Assembly: GCA_010279815.1 (NCBI GenBank)
Contig: QEOQ01000122.1
Span: forward strand, 503,750 to 567,749
DNA length: 64,000 nt
Reading direction: 5' to 3'
DNA from: Brachionus plicatilis
Taxonomy: Eukaryota; Rotifera; Eurotatoria; Ploima; Brachionidae
The notes under the pieces are model-generated. The model did no database searches and was not told the origin of the DNA. It worked only from the letters and a program-made list of their open reading frames with translations. Every line of letters starts with the position of its first letter. Position 1 is the first letter of the stretch. Shown piece after piece: positions 1 to 12,625 of the stretch. Position numbers and translations under genes: made by a program.

Positions 1-1250
1 TTTAAACTTGCATATGAGGCTAAAAATTTTAAAAAAAAAAATAAACAAAAGGAATACATAAGTTATTGATTCAAGTTCATTAAGAAACATTTTTTTCTTA
101 TTCTCAAACGACATTTTAAGAGTTTTAATTTATTTTTATTTACAATTATTATTAAGAATATCATTCCACTTTTATATTATTTTTCGGAACTCAAATTTTG
201 CACCATTAATTTAAATTTCTTAAAAATTAAAAAACTAAAATTCGCAAATTTTTTAATCAACTGTCCAAACTTTTAAAATTATCAACATTCAAAGTAAAGC
301 ATTTTTTAAACATGTCTACTTAAATTATTTCTAGAATATTTCTTCAACTTTCTTGTTTGCTATTTATTTTTTTAGTTAAGCTTACCACACTAATGACTTT
401 TTTAAAAAGATGTACTTCCAAAGTTGTGACGATATAAACATTTGATTATTTAATTTTTTTTGTTCTTTTTCCTTTTTTTTTTACTTTCAGAAACAAATTA
501 AAATAAGTTAATTAAGTTAAAATGCGAATAAATTTGAGGTCACGAGAGAATGGACTAATTAAGCTATAAATTAATGGTTCATAGAATATGGACAATTATT
601 TGATAAGAGAACTTTAAAGGGTACCATCTAAAGTTTTTTGAATTTTTCATGGATAGTAACTAGGATAAATTAAGCAAGCAATTGACTATTTGAGAGGTAA
701 AAAAAATTATTAAGTTTGTTCTAAGAGCGTTTCCTCTAGTTTACTCAATAACTATAATATCAATTTAATTAATATTACCCTTAATATTGTGCGCTTTTTA
801 ATAAAAAATTTTCAAAAAATTAATCAAATTAAATTCGCACTTTTTTTAATTAATTAACTACTAAGAAATATATTAATTTTAAATAATTCGACTAAAAAAC
901 ACAGAAACTCCTCCCAACCTCGTATAGAAATCTTTTAACATGGCGAAGATTTTTACTCCAATACAACCATTAAAAAACTGAAAAGTATTTTTTAAATATA
1001 GTTGTGAAAAATATAGTTGTGAAAAATTTCAATTTCAAATATTTTAGCTAAAAAATATATTTTTAGAATGCTATTTTGTTTTTAGTTAGCTGTTCAGTCT
1101 GGGATGCACTTCTTCTGGCTTTTAATACAAACTTTTCTTTAGCCAACTTCAAGCCGATTTCATTCGCTTCGACTTTTTTAACTGCTGCAATAAACACTTC
1201 TTGATGCCAATTATCAGCCCCATTAATGATTTATAAACTTCAGCAAGCTT
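1..1250. other. AT-rich spacer, no gene seen
   Basis: Low-complexity A/T sequence with frequent stops in all frames. I see no coding, RNA or element structure. Confidence 0.6.
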
Positions 1251-1330
1251 GGCAATCTTCAAGCACTTGGCCTGGCAATCTTCAAGCACTTGGCCTGGCA
1301 ATCTTCAAGCACTTGGCCTGGCAATCTTCA
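1251..1330. repeat. 23 bp tandem repeat, about 3.5 copies
   Basis: Unit of 23 bp beginning ggcaatcttcaagcacttgg, starting at 1251, 1274, 1297 and 1320 (partial). The copies are identical. The last partial copy runs into the inverted repeat that follows. An open frame across it is a by-product of the repeat, not a gene. Confidence 0.9.
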
Positions 1331-1510
1331 AAATTAAAAATTTTTGAAAAGATGTCTTTTTTTTTCGAAAAATCGAAATTTAAAAAAGTTTTTTTTTTAA
1401 AACAATTTAAAAATAACTATTGTTTTAACCAATTTATGAATAAAAAATCTTTTTTATATTTTCGATTTTTCGAAAAAAAAAGACATCTTTTCAAAAATTT
1501 TTGATTTTGA
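1329..1510. repeat. Inverted repeat, hairpin-type relic
   Basis: Left arm about 1329-1376 and right arm about 1462-1510 are nearly perfect reverse complements containing ttttgaaaagatgtc and tcgaaaaatcga. The outer flanks (ggcaattc-like) also roughly match. Probably a small non-autonomous DNA element; no target duplication identified. Confidence 0.7.
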
Positions 1511-1539
1511 ATTGGCCGTTTTGAATTTTACCAAATTTT

Positions 1540-2280
1540 ACCAAAATTATCTCAAATCCTGAAAATTTACGCAATTTTTCGTTAAATACCTCTTTTTCAC
1601 TATCTGGATTTTACGTTAATTTACGTAAAATGCGGTAAAATTTGGTTAATTTAAGGTATTTTACGTAATTTTTCGTAAAATACTGTTATCAAATCACCAC
1701 TGTAAGTAACAAGCTCATTTAAAATTATCCTTTTTTATGTGCTTTTATGAAAAAAATTTTTAATACTCTTTACATTTTTATCCATTTTTTTCCTTACTTG
1801 GATTTTAATTACATACCTTCAATTCAATTGTTCGTAATAAAAAGTTCCGTTACTAAAAGAGGAACAGAATGGAGATGCATTCTTAAAAAAAAATATTCTC
1901 ATTCCATTCCATCCATTCCATTTCGTTCCAACTATTCTATTCCCTTCCAATCAGGAATTGATGAAATTGACATAAAGATCATTTTTTACCTTTTTTTAAT
2001 AGAATTTTCCAAAAAAATTGAAAAAAAAATTATTTTGACTTTTCAAAGCAAATTTTACGTAAAATTACGTAAAGAAATATTTTTTGATGAAATTTTTAAT
2101 TCAAAGAATTTGTTTTGTAATTGAAATAAAAAATAAAAACTAAAATAAAAATAAAAAAATAAAGAATTTATACTTTTTTTTAAGTTTTTTTTTTTTTTAC
2201 TTATCTTTACGATTTTTTATCAATAAAAATAGTTTTTTACGTAAATTAACGTAAAATTACGTAATTTTTCCTCAGAACCA
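1540..2280. repeat. Region with clustered TTACGTAAAAT motifs
   Basis: Motifs of type ttacgtaa/acgtaaaat cluster at about 1600-1690, 2050-2075 and 2230-2275, with T-rich filler and a short run of attcc-like pentamers (1895-1955) between them. A similar lone cluster lies at 12780-12855. It may be another array-ended element, but the motif is palindromic and the ends are not resolved. The open frame at 1747-2124 is low-complexity and is not called as a gene. Confidence 0.35.
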
Positions 2281-2612
2281 TGTATCGTATTTAATTATTT
2301 TAAAGTAAAAATCTTAAACTTTAATTTTTTTATCATCATAATAGATTAGCGCAATTACCATCATCCTTTTCGGGTAGCATGTGATAATTTAAAATTTTTT
2401 GATTTTTTTATATTATCAATAAAAATTAATTTTTTTCTTGAAAAAACCGATGATAACTGATGCAAAATGATGAATCATCATATTTCTCATCGATGTTAGA
2501 TTCATATTTAGTTGACTTGTTATTCTTTATTTATCTTTTAGTTTAGCATTTATATTCAAGGTATTCTTTATAAACAACACTAGAAGCGAATTACCAATTT
2601 GATCCCTATAAG

Positions 2613-2977
2613 CAGAGTTGGTCAAAAGTCGAAGTCATGAAGTCAAAGTCAAGTCTGGACTTTGACTTTAATTTTTATTTTTTTGAACTCAAGTCAAAAC
2701 TTTGACTTTAATTTTTTTTTCTTTAAACGGCGCTTTTAAGGATTCTTATTTAGTAGGCCGCTAAAATAGCTACCTGGAACGGTAAAAAATCATACGACTG
2801 TGATCCTCACAGATGGATTGCCGTTCCATCAAGTTTTTTTGGCGGCCTAGTTCAACTCATATTATTAAAATGAAAGTCCAAGCCAAGACTTTAAAGTATA
2901 AAAAAAAATTTCAAAGTCAAAGTTGACTTTGACTTTTAACAATTCTGACTTTAAAGTTTGACTTTTGACCAACTCTG
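2613..2977. mobile_element. hAT-like MITE with AAGTC-repeat arms
   Basis: The element starts cagagttggtcaaaagtc and ends with the complement, gacttttgaccaactctg. The arms are strings of aagtc/gactt pentamers. It is flanked by a perfect 8 bp duplication cctataag (2605-2612 and 2978-2985). A CAG-type end plus an 8 bp duplication is the usual hAT pattern. No coding capacity is seen. Related copies lie at 5479, 29408, 37541 and 40314. Confidence 0.85.
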
Positions 2978-2985
2978 CCTATAAG

Positions 2986-3819
2986 TGAACATTATTTTTA
3001 AAACATTCATTTCTAATCACTTGATTTTTATTTAACAGCCTTTTTCATGTAAAATTGAAACTCCCATCAAATTTCACCTAGTGTTTTTTTTTGTTTTTGA
3101 TGTAAGTTGTTTTTAAAAAATACCTTTTCAAGTTGATAATAATGTTTTAAAATTTAAGTCCCAATAAAATTAATTGTTGACTTGTGATTCAGAAAAACCC
3201 TTTTTTTTAAATATTATTTATAGACTTAAATTTTAAGTATTGTCATTTAAGAAGAAATTTATTTAATATTTTTAAATGGCGTGCAATTTTGCAGAGATTT
3301 TCAATAGGTTTAGAAAAAATTTTTCAACTTTGTTGCAGCAGAATAAGTTCTTGACCATTAGAAAAAAAGTTATAGCATTTTTTGATTAATGTTTTATTGA
3401 AATTTTTGAATGACATTTCACAATGCTAACTTTTTTATATTTACCATTTTTTTTAAAATAATTCAATTAACATAGTGGATTTCCGATGAATATTTAGAAT
3501 TGATTAGTAAAAATTTAATTTAAAATAATGGTCTTTTTAAAAATATAATAATGAAACTTTGTTTGAATTTCTAGCTAATTTCCGGCATAAAAATCCCGAT
3601 AATTTCCTCAATCCGTGTTTTATTAATTACTCTAAAATAATGCTTTTCTTTCGTTCTTTTGTTTATAAGTCAAAAATACTATCTACTTTAATTAAGACTT
3701 TTAACAAATAAGTTTCAATCAAATTAAAAATAATCTTAATATAATATCAAAATTCTCAGGGAAATCGATTGGCTTATTAAAAGCCCATAATTTCCCTAAA
3801 GTAATGATTTTAAAACTTG
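2986..3819. other. AT-rich spacer
   Basis: No gene seen. Near 3275-3300 a stretch gcaattttgcagag resembles the conserved core of the palindromes at 46.5 and 50.9 kb and may be a decayed copy. Confidence 0.5.
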
Positions 3820-4845
3820 TTAAGCAAACAAAATTAAATTTTTCCTTTTACTTGAATTAGAGCCAAGCAGATTTAATACATCATTAATTGTGTCCTGATT
3901 TAGTTCCTGGAATTTGAGAGCTTCTAAGTTTGTCTGATTTTGTGACAGATTCAAACCTTGATTTTTGATCAAGCTAAAAAATTAATGAAATTAACAATAA
4001 AAATTTTTATTAGAATTATTTGAAAAAATAAAAATCATTACTTGGATTGATCATAATAATTTACCAAGTCAATTAGAGCTTGATGAGCGTATTTGGCTGA
4101 AGGAATAAGAATAAAGCCAACTGACTCGATTATTGATTCAAGTTTTAGTTTTTCGAAGGCAAAATTTTGAAGCATTTTTTTATCCAAATTTTCGTTTACA
4201 AAATTTTCATTCACTGAGTACTGATGAAAAATATTTAATTTTTTTTTGAAGGAATAAATATTAAAGAGAAAAAATCAATTTACTTACTAAAATATTGTCA
4301 TTGATTTTTTGCGCATAACAATTAGAAGTGAGTAGCAAATTTTCATGTTTAATCAAGTCAATTTTAGCTGAACCACTATCAGCTCTCTCGGCATAATTAG
4401 CAGCTTTACACATATTAATTTGTTTAGACGGAAACTTGAGTGTGCTATATTTGGAGAAGCTCCAGTTTTCCTTAGTCAAAATGTCCTGATTACACACAAA
4501 ATTATTTAGCTGTGCATCATGATTAATACAAAAATAATTATCTTGGAAATCTCGGATCGGCTTCTTGACCGGGTTTGTTTGGCAGCTCGAGTATGCTTGA
4601 CGCTTTACAACCTCGTATTCTTTAATTAACATGGAAAGAAATTTATTTTTGTGACATCGGGTGCAAGTGTTGTAGCAATGATTGATGTGACAAATGCAGC
4701 AACAAGAAAAATGCTGACTAACCATGCTTTCGTGGTGATCCAGTATCTTTTGATGAATAAATGCTTCGATTATTTCAGTACCATTCGATTTTTGGAAGTG
4801 TTTTTTCAGTAATTTGTCATTTTGGTCTGAGGTGCAATTACCCAT
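3820..4845 (-). CDS. Three-exon gene, MGNC-start Cys/His-rich protein of unknown function
   Basis: I do not recognise the family. Joining exons 4845-4288, 4220-4042 and 3973-3820 gives a 296-residue protein. Intron 1 has a consensus gtaagt donor and a tttttcatcag acceptor; intron 2 starts gtaatg and ends ttttttag. Both joins keep the frame. I chose the ATG at 4845 because it gives MGNC, with Gly2 and Cys4 placed as in proteins that are N-myristoylated and then palmitoylated, so attachment to a membrane is plausible. Residues 48-64 hold seven Cys and three His. A second patch at 106-118, of form C-x2-H ending in a Cys, recalls part of a B-box zinc site but lacks the full ligand set. The rest is polar, with Asn/Gln-rich helices at the C terminus. 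Function unknown. Confidence 0.65.
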
Positions 4846-4870
4846 TTTGGGCAAATCGCGCACTTATCTA

Positions 4871-5478
4871 TTAAAATTATAAAATTTTCTTTTTATTTAA
4901 TCATGTAATTTAAGGCTTTCACACACTGTCAAACCTAAAATTTTTTTAAAAAAAATTTATCTTTTAGAATTATTATTAAATACTATCGATGATGTGTCAA
5001 TTTATAGGAAAAATAATTCACAAAAAATTAATATAATTAAAAAAAACTCGTAGAATAAATTTTGCTAGAAAATATTTCATAGAATTTTTTTTTAAAGAAA
5101 TTATGTTACTAACTTTGATAGAAAAAAATATAGATTAAAGTTTTTTTAAAACAAAATTTAAATGCATTTACGTTCTATTAACTCTTGAAATAGATTTTTT
5201 TCAAATAAAATTTTCTATATTTGCGGATTAAAGGAAAATTTTAAACATTTTTTCAATTTAATTTTAAATGAAAAATTACGAGAAATTATTTTTCGAATAA
5301 AAAATGATAAATTTTTTGAATTATTTTTCTATATTTTATCCCTTTAAAAAATTTCTATGAAAATAACTCAATGAACTGAACGATCACCATATTATAAATA
5401 ATTAAATATTATTTGTAATTAATTTGTTAATTCGTAAGATCAAAATTTAATTTAGCTGACTCGATGCATATACGGATC
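4871..5478. other. AT-rich spacer upstream of the MGNC gene
   Basis: No gene seen. It presumably holds the promoter of the minus-strand gene; no convincing core element was recognised. Confidence 0.5.
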
Positions 5479-5738
5479 CAGAGTTGTTTATAAGTCACAG
5501 TTTTAAGTCTAAGTCACAAAAATTTAAGTCAAAGTTATGACTTGCACAAAAATTTTTATCAATACCTGCTTAATCTGGACCAGTTGAAAGAATTTTTTTC
5601 TAAATCTGGCTACATTAGCAGACCACATAGGTCAAGATTAACAGCCAGCAATTTGGAAGCAACTTCTTTATTGGTATCAAATATGGATTCATTAAATCAT
5701 TGACTTGACTTAAGACTTGTGACTTAAAAACAAGTCTG
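5479..5738. mobile_element. hAT-like MITE with AAGTC-repeat arms
   Basis: Starts cagagttgtttataagtcac and ends gacttaaaaacaagtctg, a slightly decayed complement of the start. It is flanked by a perfect 8 bp duplication tacggatc (5471-5478 and 5739-5746). Same family as 2613-2977, different internal sequence. No coding capacity. Confidence 0.85.
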
Positions 5739-6016
5739 TACGGATCCAAACTTTAAATTTAAAATTCAATATACAAAACTTAAAATATTATCTATTACAA
5801 GTTTAATTACTATTATTATTATATTATATGATCGAAATTAGAAAAAATCATTTTAAAATTATGTGTAATCAAAATCAACTCTATCATTGATAAGGAGAGA
5901 TCTGTACCTAAAGTGATGCACTTGACATATCAATATAAGAAAAAAACTAATGCAAGAGATGATATATTTAAAGTAGAGCTTAATGGCTAAAAACAGAAAA
6001 GAAGAAACGAATAATA

Positions 6017-6210
6017 AGTAAACTCTTGATCATTGGAGGTATTTATCATCCGCAGACGGGCGTAGAAAGACTTTATATCAAAAGCTGAGTTTGAGGAACT
6101 TTTTTTATGGAACTTGAATCAGCCTTTGACTCAGCTATTGACGGCCTTAGCTATGAAGTTAAATAAAGCTAAGTAAATACATACACATCAGATTAGCAAG
6201 AAATAATGGT
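6017..6210 (+). pseudogene. Decayed LINE reverse-transcriptase C-terminal remnant
   Basis: One frame gives KLLIIGGIYHPQTGVERLYI, then after two stops a stretch reading MELESAFDSAIDGLSYEV. This matches the post-catalytic region of some LINE polyproteins, where a G-G-x-H-P-x-x-x-V-x-R-L-Y motif precedes a GL-x-x-x-E segment. Several in-frame stops show it is dead. 5870-6016 may be further decayed parts of it. Confidence 0.5.
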
Positions 6211-6769
6211 GTAAGTAAATCAAAGAATTTTCTCCAAAAAAGCAGCAAAGAAAATATTAAAAAATCAATAGTATGATTTTAATAACTGGTTTTACCAAAA
6301 TATTTGTGGATTTTGGTTTATTTTAATTGAATTTAGTAATTTTAAGTAAAATTGCAAGCGATAAAAAAGCTAAATATACCAGATTATACGTTGATTCACC
6401 AAAATCTTAAAAGGGAAAAATAATTTGTTTCTTTTGTTATTTTTAGTGGCAAAGGTGGCTTGATGGTGTTTAGTGTAAGTGACTTTTTTCCCTTTTTGCT
6501 TTTAGAGTTATTTTTAGAAATTTAGGCTGATTGTAGTATATTCGAGTAATATTTGATTAAATTTAAGATGAATTTGACAAGAAAATAAAGGTTGGTTTTG
6601 TGAAATTCAAATTCAAATTGAACAAAAATTCTTCGCTTTTTGATAAAATAAATAAAGTTTATATATAATAAAAAAATTCTGCAACATTGTGCAACATAAT
6701 TTGTTCCACCTTTTTTAAAAAAAAAAACTTAAAATAAAACATCAATAAGAATTAAATTAATTATTGATT

Positions 6770-7263
6770 GGCTTATATTCTACTCGGTAGGTAATTGTAT
6801 TTTACCAAGTACCAAAAAATGATTTAGAAAAACAAAATATGTTTTAGTCGTACTTAATTAAATTTTATAGTACCAAAAAGTGTTTTAGTTAGTTTTATTA
6901 GAAGTAAATTTAATTTTTCACGTTTTATAAAATTTCATTTAATTATAAAAAAGAAATAATAAGATTTATTAAATAAAATTTAAGAAAAAAATAAAAATAA
7001 ACAAATTTCATTCTTTTCAGCCAGCTGAGGTGATCCTTTAACAACAACATTTTTTTATCTTTATATGGTCTAAAAATGATTTTGGTATTTGATACTAATT
7101 AAAATAGTTAAAACTAATTAGGTACACAAAAACTAGTATTAGGTATTATTTAAATTGTTTTTGGTACTAATAAAACATATAAGGTACTAATCTTTTTGGT
7201 CTTGAATTATATTTTATTTGATAGTAGATAAAATATAATTAGATACTGAGTAACATATAAGCC
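6770..7263. mobile_element. MULE-like MITE with GGTACTAA-type subterminal repeats
   Basis: Terminal inverted repeats start ggcttatattctactcggta on the left and, read from the right, ggcttatatgttactcagta. It is flanked by a 10 bp match attattgatt (6760-6769 and 7264-7273), compatible with a 9-10 bp target duplication. Inside, short motifs agtacc and ggtactaat recur in inverted orientation. No coding sequence. Confidence 0.75.
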
Positions 7264-7273
7264 ATTATTGATT

Positions 7274-9676
7274 TGATTTACAAAAAATAAAAATTAATAT
7301 TTTATTTTAAAGTTAAAAAGGTGCAATAAAGTATGTTGCACTTTGAGATTGTATTTATCTTTATATTTTCTATTAACCTTAATTTTAATTTATCCAAAAA
7401 TGACGAATTTTTGTCCAATTTCTTTTTGATATTCAAAAAACCATAAAGTTTTAGATTTATCCAAGGTTATTCATTATTTTGTTAATTAAAGCGTTTTGTC
7501 TATTTATTAAAAAACTCTTTTTTTTATCACAAATTTAATTAATGAAAAAATTTTTAAAAATAATTTTAAAAAGAGAGCTATGAAGTTCGTTTTAATTCGA
7601 TCTTTTCAATTTTTTAATAAAAGATTTAATTTAGTTCGGTGAAATTCTTAATTTTAAATAGACTTCACTTAATCAGAATATTTTATCCTGCAAAAATTCT
7701 GCTAAGTAATAGGAGTTTATTAAAATACTTTGAGGCGTGCAAAATGCAGAAAATTGGAGAGTTTTTCGCAGATTTATAATTTCTTATTAAGCAAAAATGC
7801 TTAAACATTAAACTTTTTACATAACTAAATTATCTCTTTTTGTAAGACTATTTAAACTTTTCTGGATAGAAAAGAACTTCACAACCCCATTAAAAATAAC
7901 ATCTAAATCCATTTTTAATTTGAATAATTTATAGCAAAGAGCAATTTCATTTATGCCTTCGAGGTTGTTATATGATCTGATTTTTCGTTCTTTCATTACT
8001 TTTTGACAATGAAGGTCTTATAAAGATTTTCCAGTCATTTTAACTTAAATTTAAGAACTATTGTGATTTTGAATGGCAAATCTAAAGATAAATTTTCTAT
8101 TTATTTTGAATTCATTATGATGATAAATAGATTAAAAATTTTTTTAAAATTAAAATATTTTTAAGCGATTTACCTCGAGGATATCATAGCAAAATTTATG
8201 TCTTTTTTTAAATCTAAAAAATATAAATCGATTAACTATACAATGAATCCTCGTTCTAGGTACATTAAAATTTTAATCTGAACCTAGCATGGTCTAATAA
8301 GACTATAAATTTAACATTAAAATTTAAAAAAATTTAAGAAAACTTTTAATAGATTAAATCTGATTTAAAAAATTTTAAATATAAATTTCATTTTATTGAT
8401 GAACACAATGGTCAACATTCTAAAATTATTTAGTCTTTATAAATATTTTAATCAAAATTTAATGTAGAAATACAAATCGAAGAAAATGAGTAAAAAAAAA
8501 AAATTGAAAGATAGTGGTGTTAAAATCTGAAAAAGATTTTTCTTACATTTGAAAATTATATAATTGAAGATAAATAAATAATTGAAGAATCTTAAAATTA
8601 TAGAATTTTTTAAAATATCTTCGATTTAAAAAATTTTTTTATCTTATTTAATTTTTATTAAAGAAAATTTATTTTCTTAAAAATTTATATTAACATTTCT
8701 CTATTTAAAATTAATTCGTACCTGATTAGGGTAAATTACAAATTTTTTTTTAAATTTATTAATTTAATAAAATAGAACTTGCGTGTGATTATGCTTAAAT
8801 AAATTCCCAAATGAAATTAGATTTACATTGAATGTAGAAATTACATTGTCTGAAGCAAATAAATGAATAAAACATCACGTGTTTGAAAAACCTTCAAGAA
8901 TTAAAAATTAAGTAATAAAATATTCCAATAAAAAAAATTAATAAAGAAATGACGAAAATAGCTAATTTTTTATTTACGTAAAAGGTAATACTTTTGCGAA
9001 AAATTTGATTAATTTTTTATATTCGTTGTTGATTTATATTTTAGTTGAGTTATTCCCTCGTTAAAAAAACATTCACAATTTCTTTTGCTAAATTGACTTA
9101 TCCTGCATAATATTCAATTTAAAAAAAGAATAATTTTTTGAACGAAATTTTTTGACATCTATTTTAAGAAAAAAAAGAAAATTTTTAAAAATTCGAAATC
9201 AAAAATGATTGAGACTTCCTTAAAAATAATTAATAATAAAATGGCAAAAAGCCAAGTTATTTACTCCATTTCTTAATTAAATTATAAATTAAGACTTATT
9301 TTAAATCCGATTCACTTTAAAGCTAATTTAACACGAGTCAGTCTAAACTTTAGCATTAAAATTTCATTTAAAATTATTTAAAATTACTAGCTTGCGAGTG
9401 AAAAAAATATTTACATTACACATTGTGAACAAACAGTTATTATTAATTTTAGATATTTAATAGCTTGTTTTTATTTTTGGAAAGTGTCTAAATAATATTT
9501 GTTTTTATCAGTTAAAAAGTTAGAGGAACTGCCAAAAAATTGCATATCTCAAAAAGGATATGATTTTTTTATAATTAAACTTTTTTTTAGCTAGAGATTT
9601 TTGATCAGAATTGAATATTAATGATGGCAATTAAAGAAAAATAAAGAAGTGAGACAGACAAGTACTGGAAAAGTAA
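7274..9676. other. AT-rich spacer
   Basis: No gene seen. About 7731-7775 reads, in reverse complement, like a decayed copy of the core of the 353 bp palindromes (gcgaaaaactctccaatttt). The rest is featureless A/T sequence. Confidence 0.5.
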
Positions 9677-11418
9677 AATTATTGATCAAATTTCATTTTT
9701 CAAATTTAATGAGAACATTTTTACACACATAATTAAATTTTATCGCAGAATTTTACATTTTTATAAAATATAAAGCTTTATTTTTAAATTTTTGATAAAG
9801 GATTGTGATCGAAATTTAATTGTGCATTTAAAATGCTTTGATCAAATTTGAAAAATGAAAATTAATCAAAAATTTCAACTTTTTTTCTTTTTTGAATTAA
9901 CAAATTTAACTTTAAAAATTAAATCAGTAACTAAATTTGATCGTTGTAAACCAAATTTAATTTTTTAAACATTTCACAAAATTATTCGGTAAGAAGTATT
10001 TTGAAATTATATCGAACTAGTTATTTATACTAAAATTAGCAAAAAAGTACCAAAACGATTCAGATATACTGTTCACTTGTCAGACCGCACTTAGAATACG
10101 CGATTAGCTCTTGGTGTCTTTATTTTGAAAAAGATGTGAATGCGCTGGAAAAAGTACAAAGAAGAGCGTCTAAATTTGTTCATGAACTGCGTCATTTAGA
10201 CTACTCAGAACGACTATCAAAGTTAAAATTAACCGACTTGAAAACAAGAAGAGTACGTGGCGATTTGATTCAAATGTTTAAGATAGTTAATGGTATAGAG
10301 ATTGTGAATTTTACCAACGGGATCAATTATAGTTTAAACACCAAGATGGATAATAGAAAATATGAGTTGAGAAGACACAGACTACTACTAATACTACTCC
10401 CACTACTACTACTACTACTACTTCTACTACTACTACTACTACTACTAATTTTTGCATGAAAATTCACAATGCCTCAATATTGAATTCTTTTGGGACAAAA
10501 TTGAACAAAAAAATGCGTTTTATTAAAAAAATAATAAATATTTGAACTAGATATGATCTAAGTCAAGACTTAATAAATAAGTTATTTAGAATTAACATCA
10601 AAATTTAAAGTAAAATTCAGCTAATTTTAAAATTATAAAATATTAAAAGCAAAATTGACTTTATAAGATTAATTACTTGATCCTTAGGAGAAGAAAATAA
10701 AAAATAATTTGAATAAATTTTTTCCTAAAATTAAAAGTTTTAAAATTTTTTTTTTAAGAAAAATAACAAAAGTTAAAAAATGGATTCATCTTTAATTTAA
10801 ATTTTTTAAAATTGATCTTTTGTATTTTGATTAATATTACTATACTGGATTCAAATTTGAAGAAAAGGAGGTAAATTTTTAATTTAAAAATTTAATACGA
10901 ATTAAATCAATATGGAATAGTGGATTAGCGCCTACGCTTTTATCGATTAAGATAGAAAATCGAAAAATTAATAAATCTTTAAGATTTATTCAGAAAATAA
11001 AAAATATGTGATGAATATAATCTAAAATTTACAGTAAAATATCAATTAATTTTTAAAAAAATTAATTTAAATTTTTTGAAATCGATATTGTTGCGTTATG
11101 AGGTATACCGAAACTTTAAAAAAACTATTTCAGGCAAAATTTAAATAAATTTCATTAAAAGGATATTTTTAGATATATTTAATTGAATTTTTTTGTAATT
11201 AAACATTTTATTTTATTAAAAAAAATTAGAAATTTAAAACTCAAATTTTACTAAACTATATCATAGGTTTAAAAAAATCAAGAAAACTTGTTTTTTTATC
11301 AAAAATTTTTTTTGTCATGTATAAAAAATTAGATCGACTTAGGGCTTTAAAAATATGTAATTTTTTCCTTAAAATTAGAATAAAAATCTTACATTATTTT
11401 TAAACTATAAAATAAAAA
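9677..11418 (+). repeat. Duplicated segment, copy A (proximal)
   Basis: Nearly identical to 21394-21768 plus 24110-25515, interrupted there by a LINE. Small differences include acacac/acatac near 9724 and aaggatt/aagaatt near 9800. It holds the LINE 3' fragment at 10063-10459. Confidence 0.9.
10063..10459 (+). pseudogene. 5'-truncated LINE fragment with (ACT)n tail
   Basis: The reading frame from 10063 gives the C-terminal part of a CR1/L2/Jockey-type reverse transcriptase: a VRPHLEYA motif, then LEKVQRRASK and RRVRGDLIQMFKIVNG, typical of the conserved region after the thumb. It runs into a (act)n microsatellite at 10383-10446 that is read as poly-leucine and is more likely the 3' tail of the element than protein. 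No catalytic palm is present. An identical fragment lies at 24153-24549. Confidence 0.8.
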
Positions 11419-12515
11419 AAAAATTAGACAATTAAGTTTAAAACAATGAACTTTTTGGAAATTAATCGGGTTCTAAAAATTCTAAAAATTTTAATTTAAT
11501 ATTCACTCTAATCTTTCAAAGAACATTGAAAGAATTTTAATAAAAAAATTAATTTAATCATTTATAATTCAATTAGTTTAACTGTTTAAAAATGTAAAGC
11601 CTACAGAAATAATTAAGCTTTCCATTGACGCGATTAACAATAAATATAAATACACTTTTTTATCATATTTTTTCTAATTATGTCGTTAAAAAATATTGAA
11701 AATTTTTAATTATATTTGAAATTCGACATTCTGAAATTTTTTTCATCTGAAATCAAAGATGATTGATTAAACACAGTTCGGTATCTGATTAAATAATTTT
11801 CAAATGAAGAATGTCTCGAGAGTAAGTTCAATTTACATTTAATTGTTATGGAAAAATATGCTTAATTCTTCGAATGCCGTCTAAAATTTGATGTAAAAAT
11901 TTTAGGAAATAAAGAAACTCTTAATGAATAATTTAATTTTTAGAATAAATAACTGAAAAATTAATATTTATTTGAAATAGACTTTGATATGAATAAAGGA
12001 ATATTTTTAATGGGATTTTATTTTGATTCAAATATTTATTAAATTAAAATTATTTCTGCATCAATGGATAGTTAATATAAATCGATATTTCCGTGCTAAA
12101 GCCTAATCGAATTTGCCTTGGTTTTTCATTTCAATAGTTCATAATTACTGCTTTAAATTTATTCGATTGTACAATGATTGATGCTATATCATTTAAAATT
12201 TTTTGCGTGGTCTTTTTAAATCGATGGATCATGACGCTTAGCCGACTAAACTAAATTAATTAAGATAGACCGATCATTATAATGAGATACGCCACTAAAT
12301 TGTTTATTAATATAATATAATGTTTTAAATATGATTTTTATTTGAGATGAATTTAATGTTCCACTTTATTATACACAATCAACATTTAGGTCCACTTCAC
12401 CAGCATACTATCAAAACTTTTCGACATACCCAGTTTTTATTCCAACAAACTTTTTTTATTATACATACTAAATTTTTCTAAAAAAATATTTAAAATACTT
12501 CTACGGTTATTGTCT
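11419..12515. other. AT-rich spacer
   Basis: No gene, RNA or element structure recognised. Confidence 0.5.
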
Positions 12516-12517
12516 TT

Positions 12518-12625
12518 TTAGTTTATTTATTTATTTTATTCAAAAAATAATTTGGGACAAATCCCCTGGCTGTTTGGAATGAATATTAATTCTCCCTTTC
12601 AGCCACATTAGCGTTAATTTTGGGA
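12518..12625 (-). repeat. LINE 3' end with (AAAT)n tail, minus strand
   Basis: Read in reverse complement: ctgaaagggagaattaatat, then a cagccaggggatttgtccc motif, then (aaat)n. A similar end occurs at 57480-57540, so this looks like a dispersed 3' untranslated end of one LINE family. Confidence 0.5.

Noticed and set aside
106..118. True B-box zinc finger in the MGNC protein (residue numbers)
   Set aside because: Only the first part of the ligand pattern is present; the later Cys/His positions are missing.
1251..1330. Possible CRISPR-like array
   Set aside because: Direct 23 bp repeats are contiguous with no spacers.
1747..2124. 125-codon open frame
   Set aside because: Low-complexity Phe/Ile/Lys translation crossing an attcc-type repeat and ttacgtaa clusters; no domain or conserved pattern.
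10376..10446. Poly-leucine membrane segment at the end of the LINE fragment
   Set aside because: It is a (act)n microsatellite in the 3' tail; the LINE at 50490 ends in the same kind of repeat outside its coding region.
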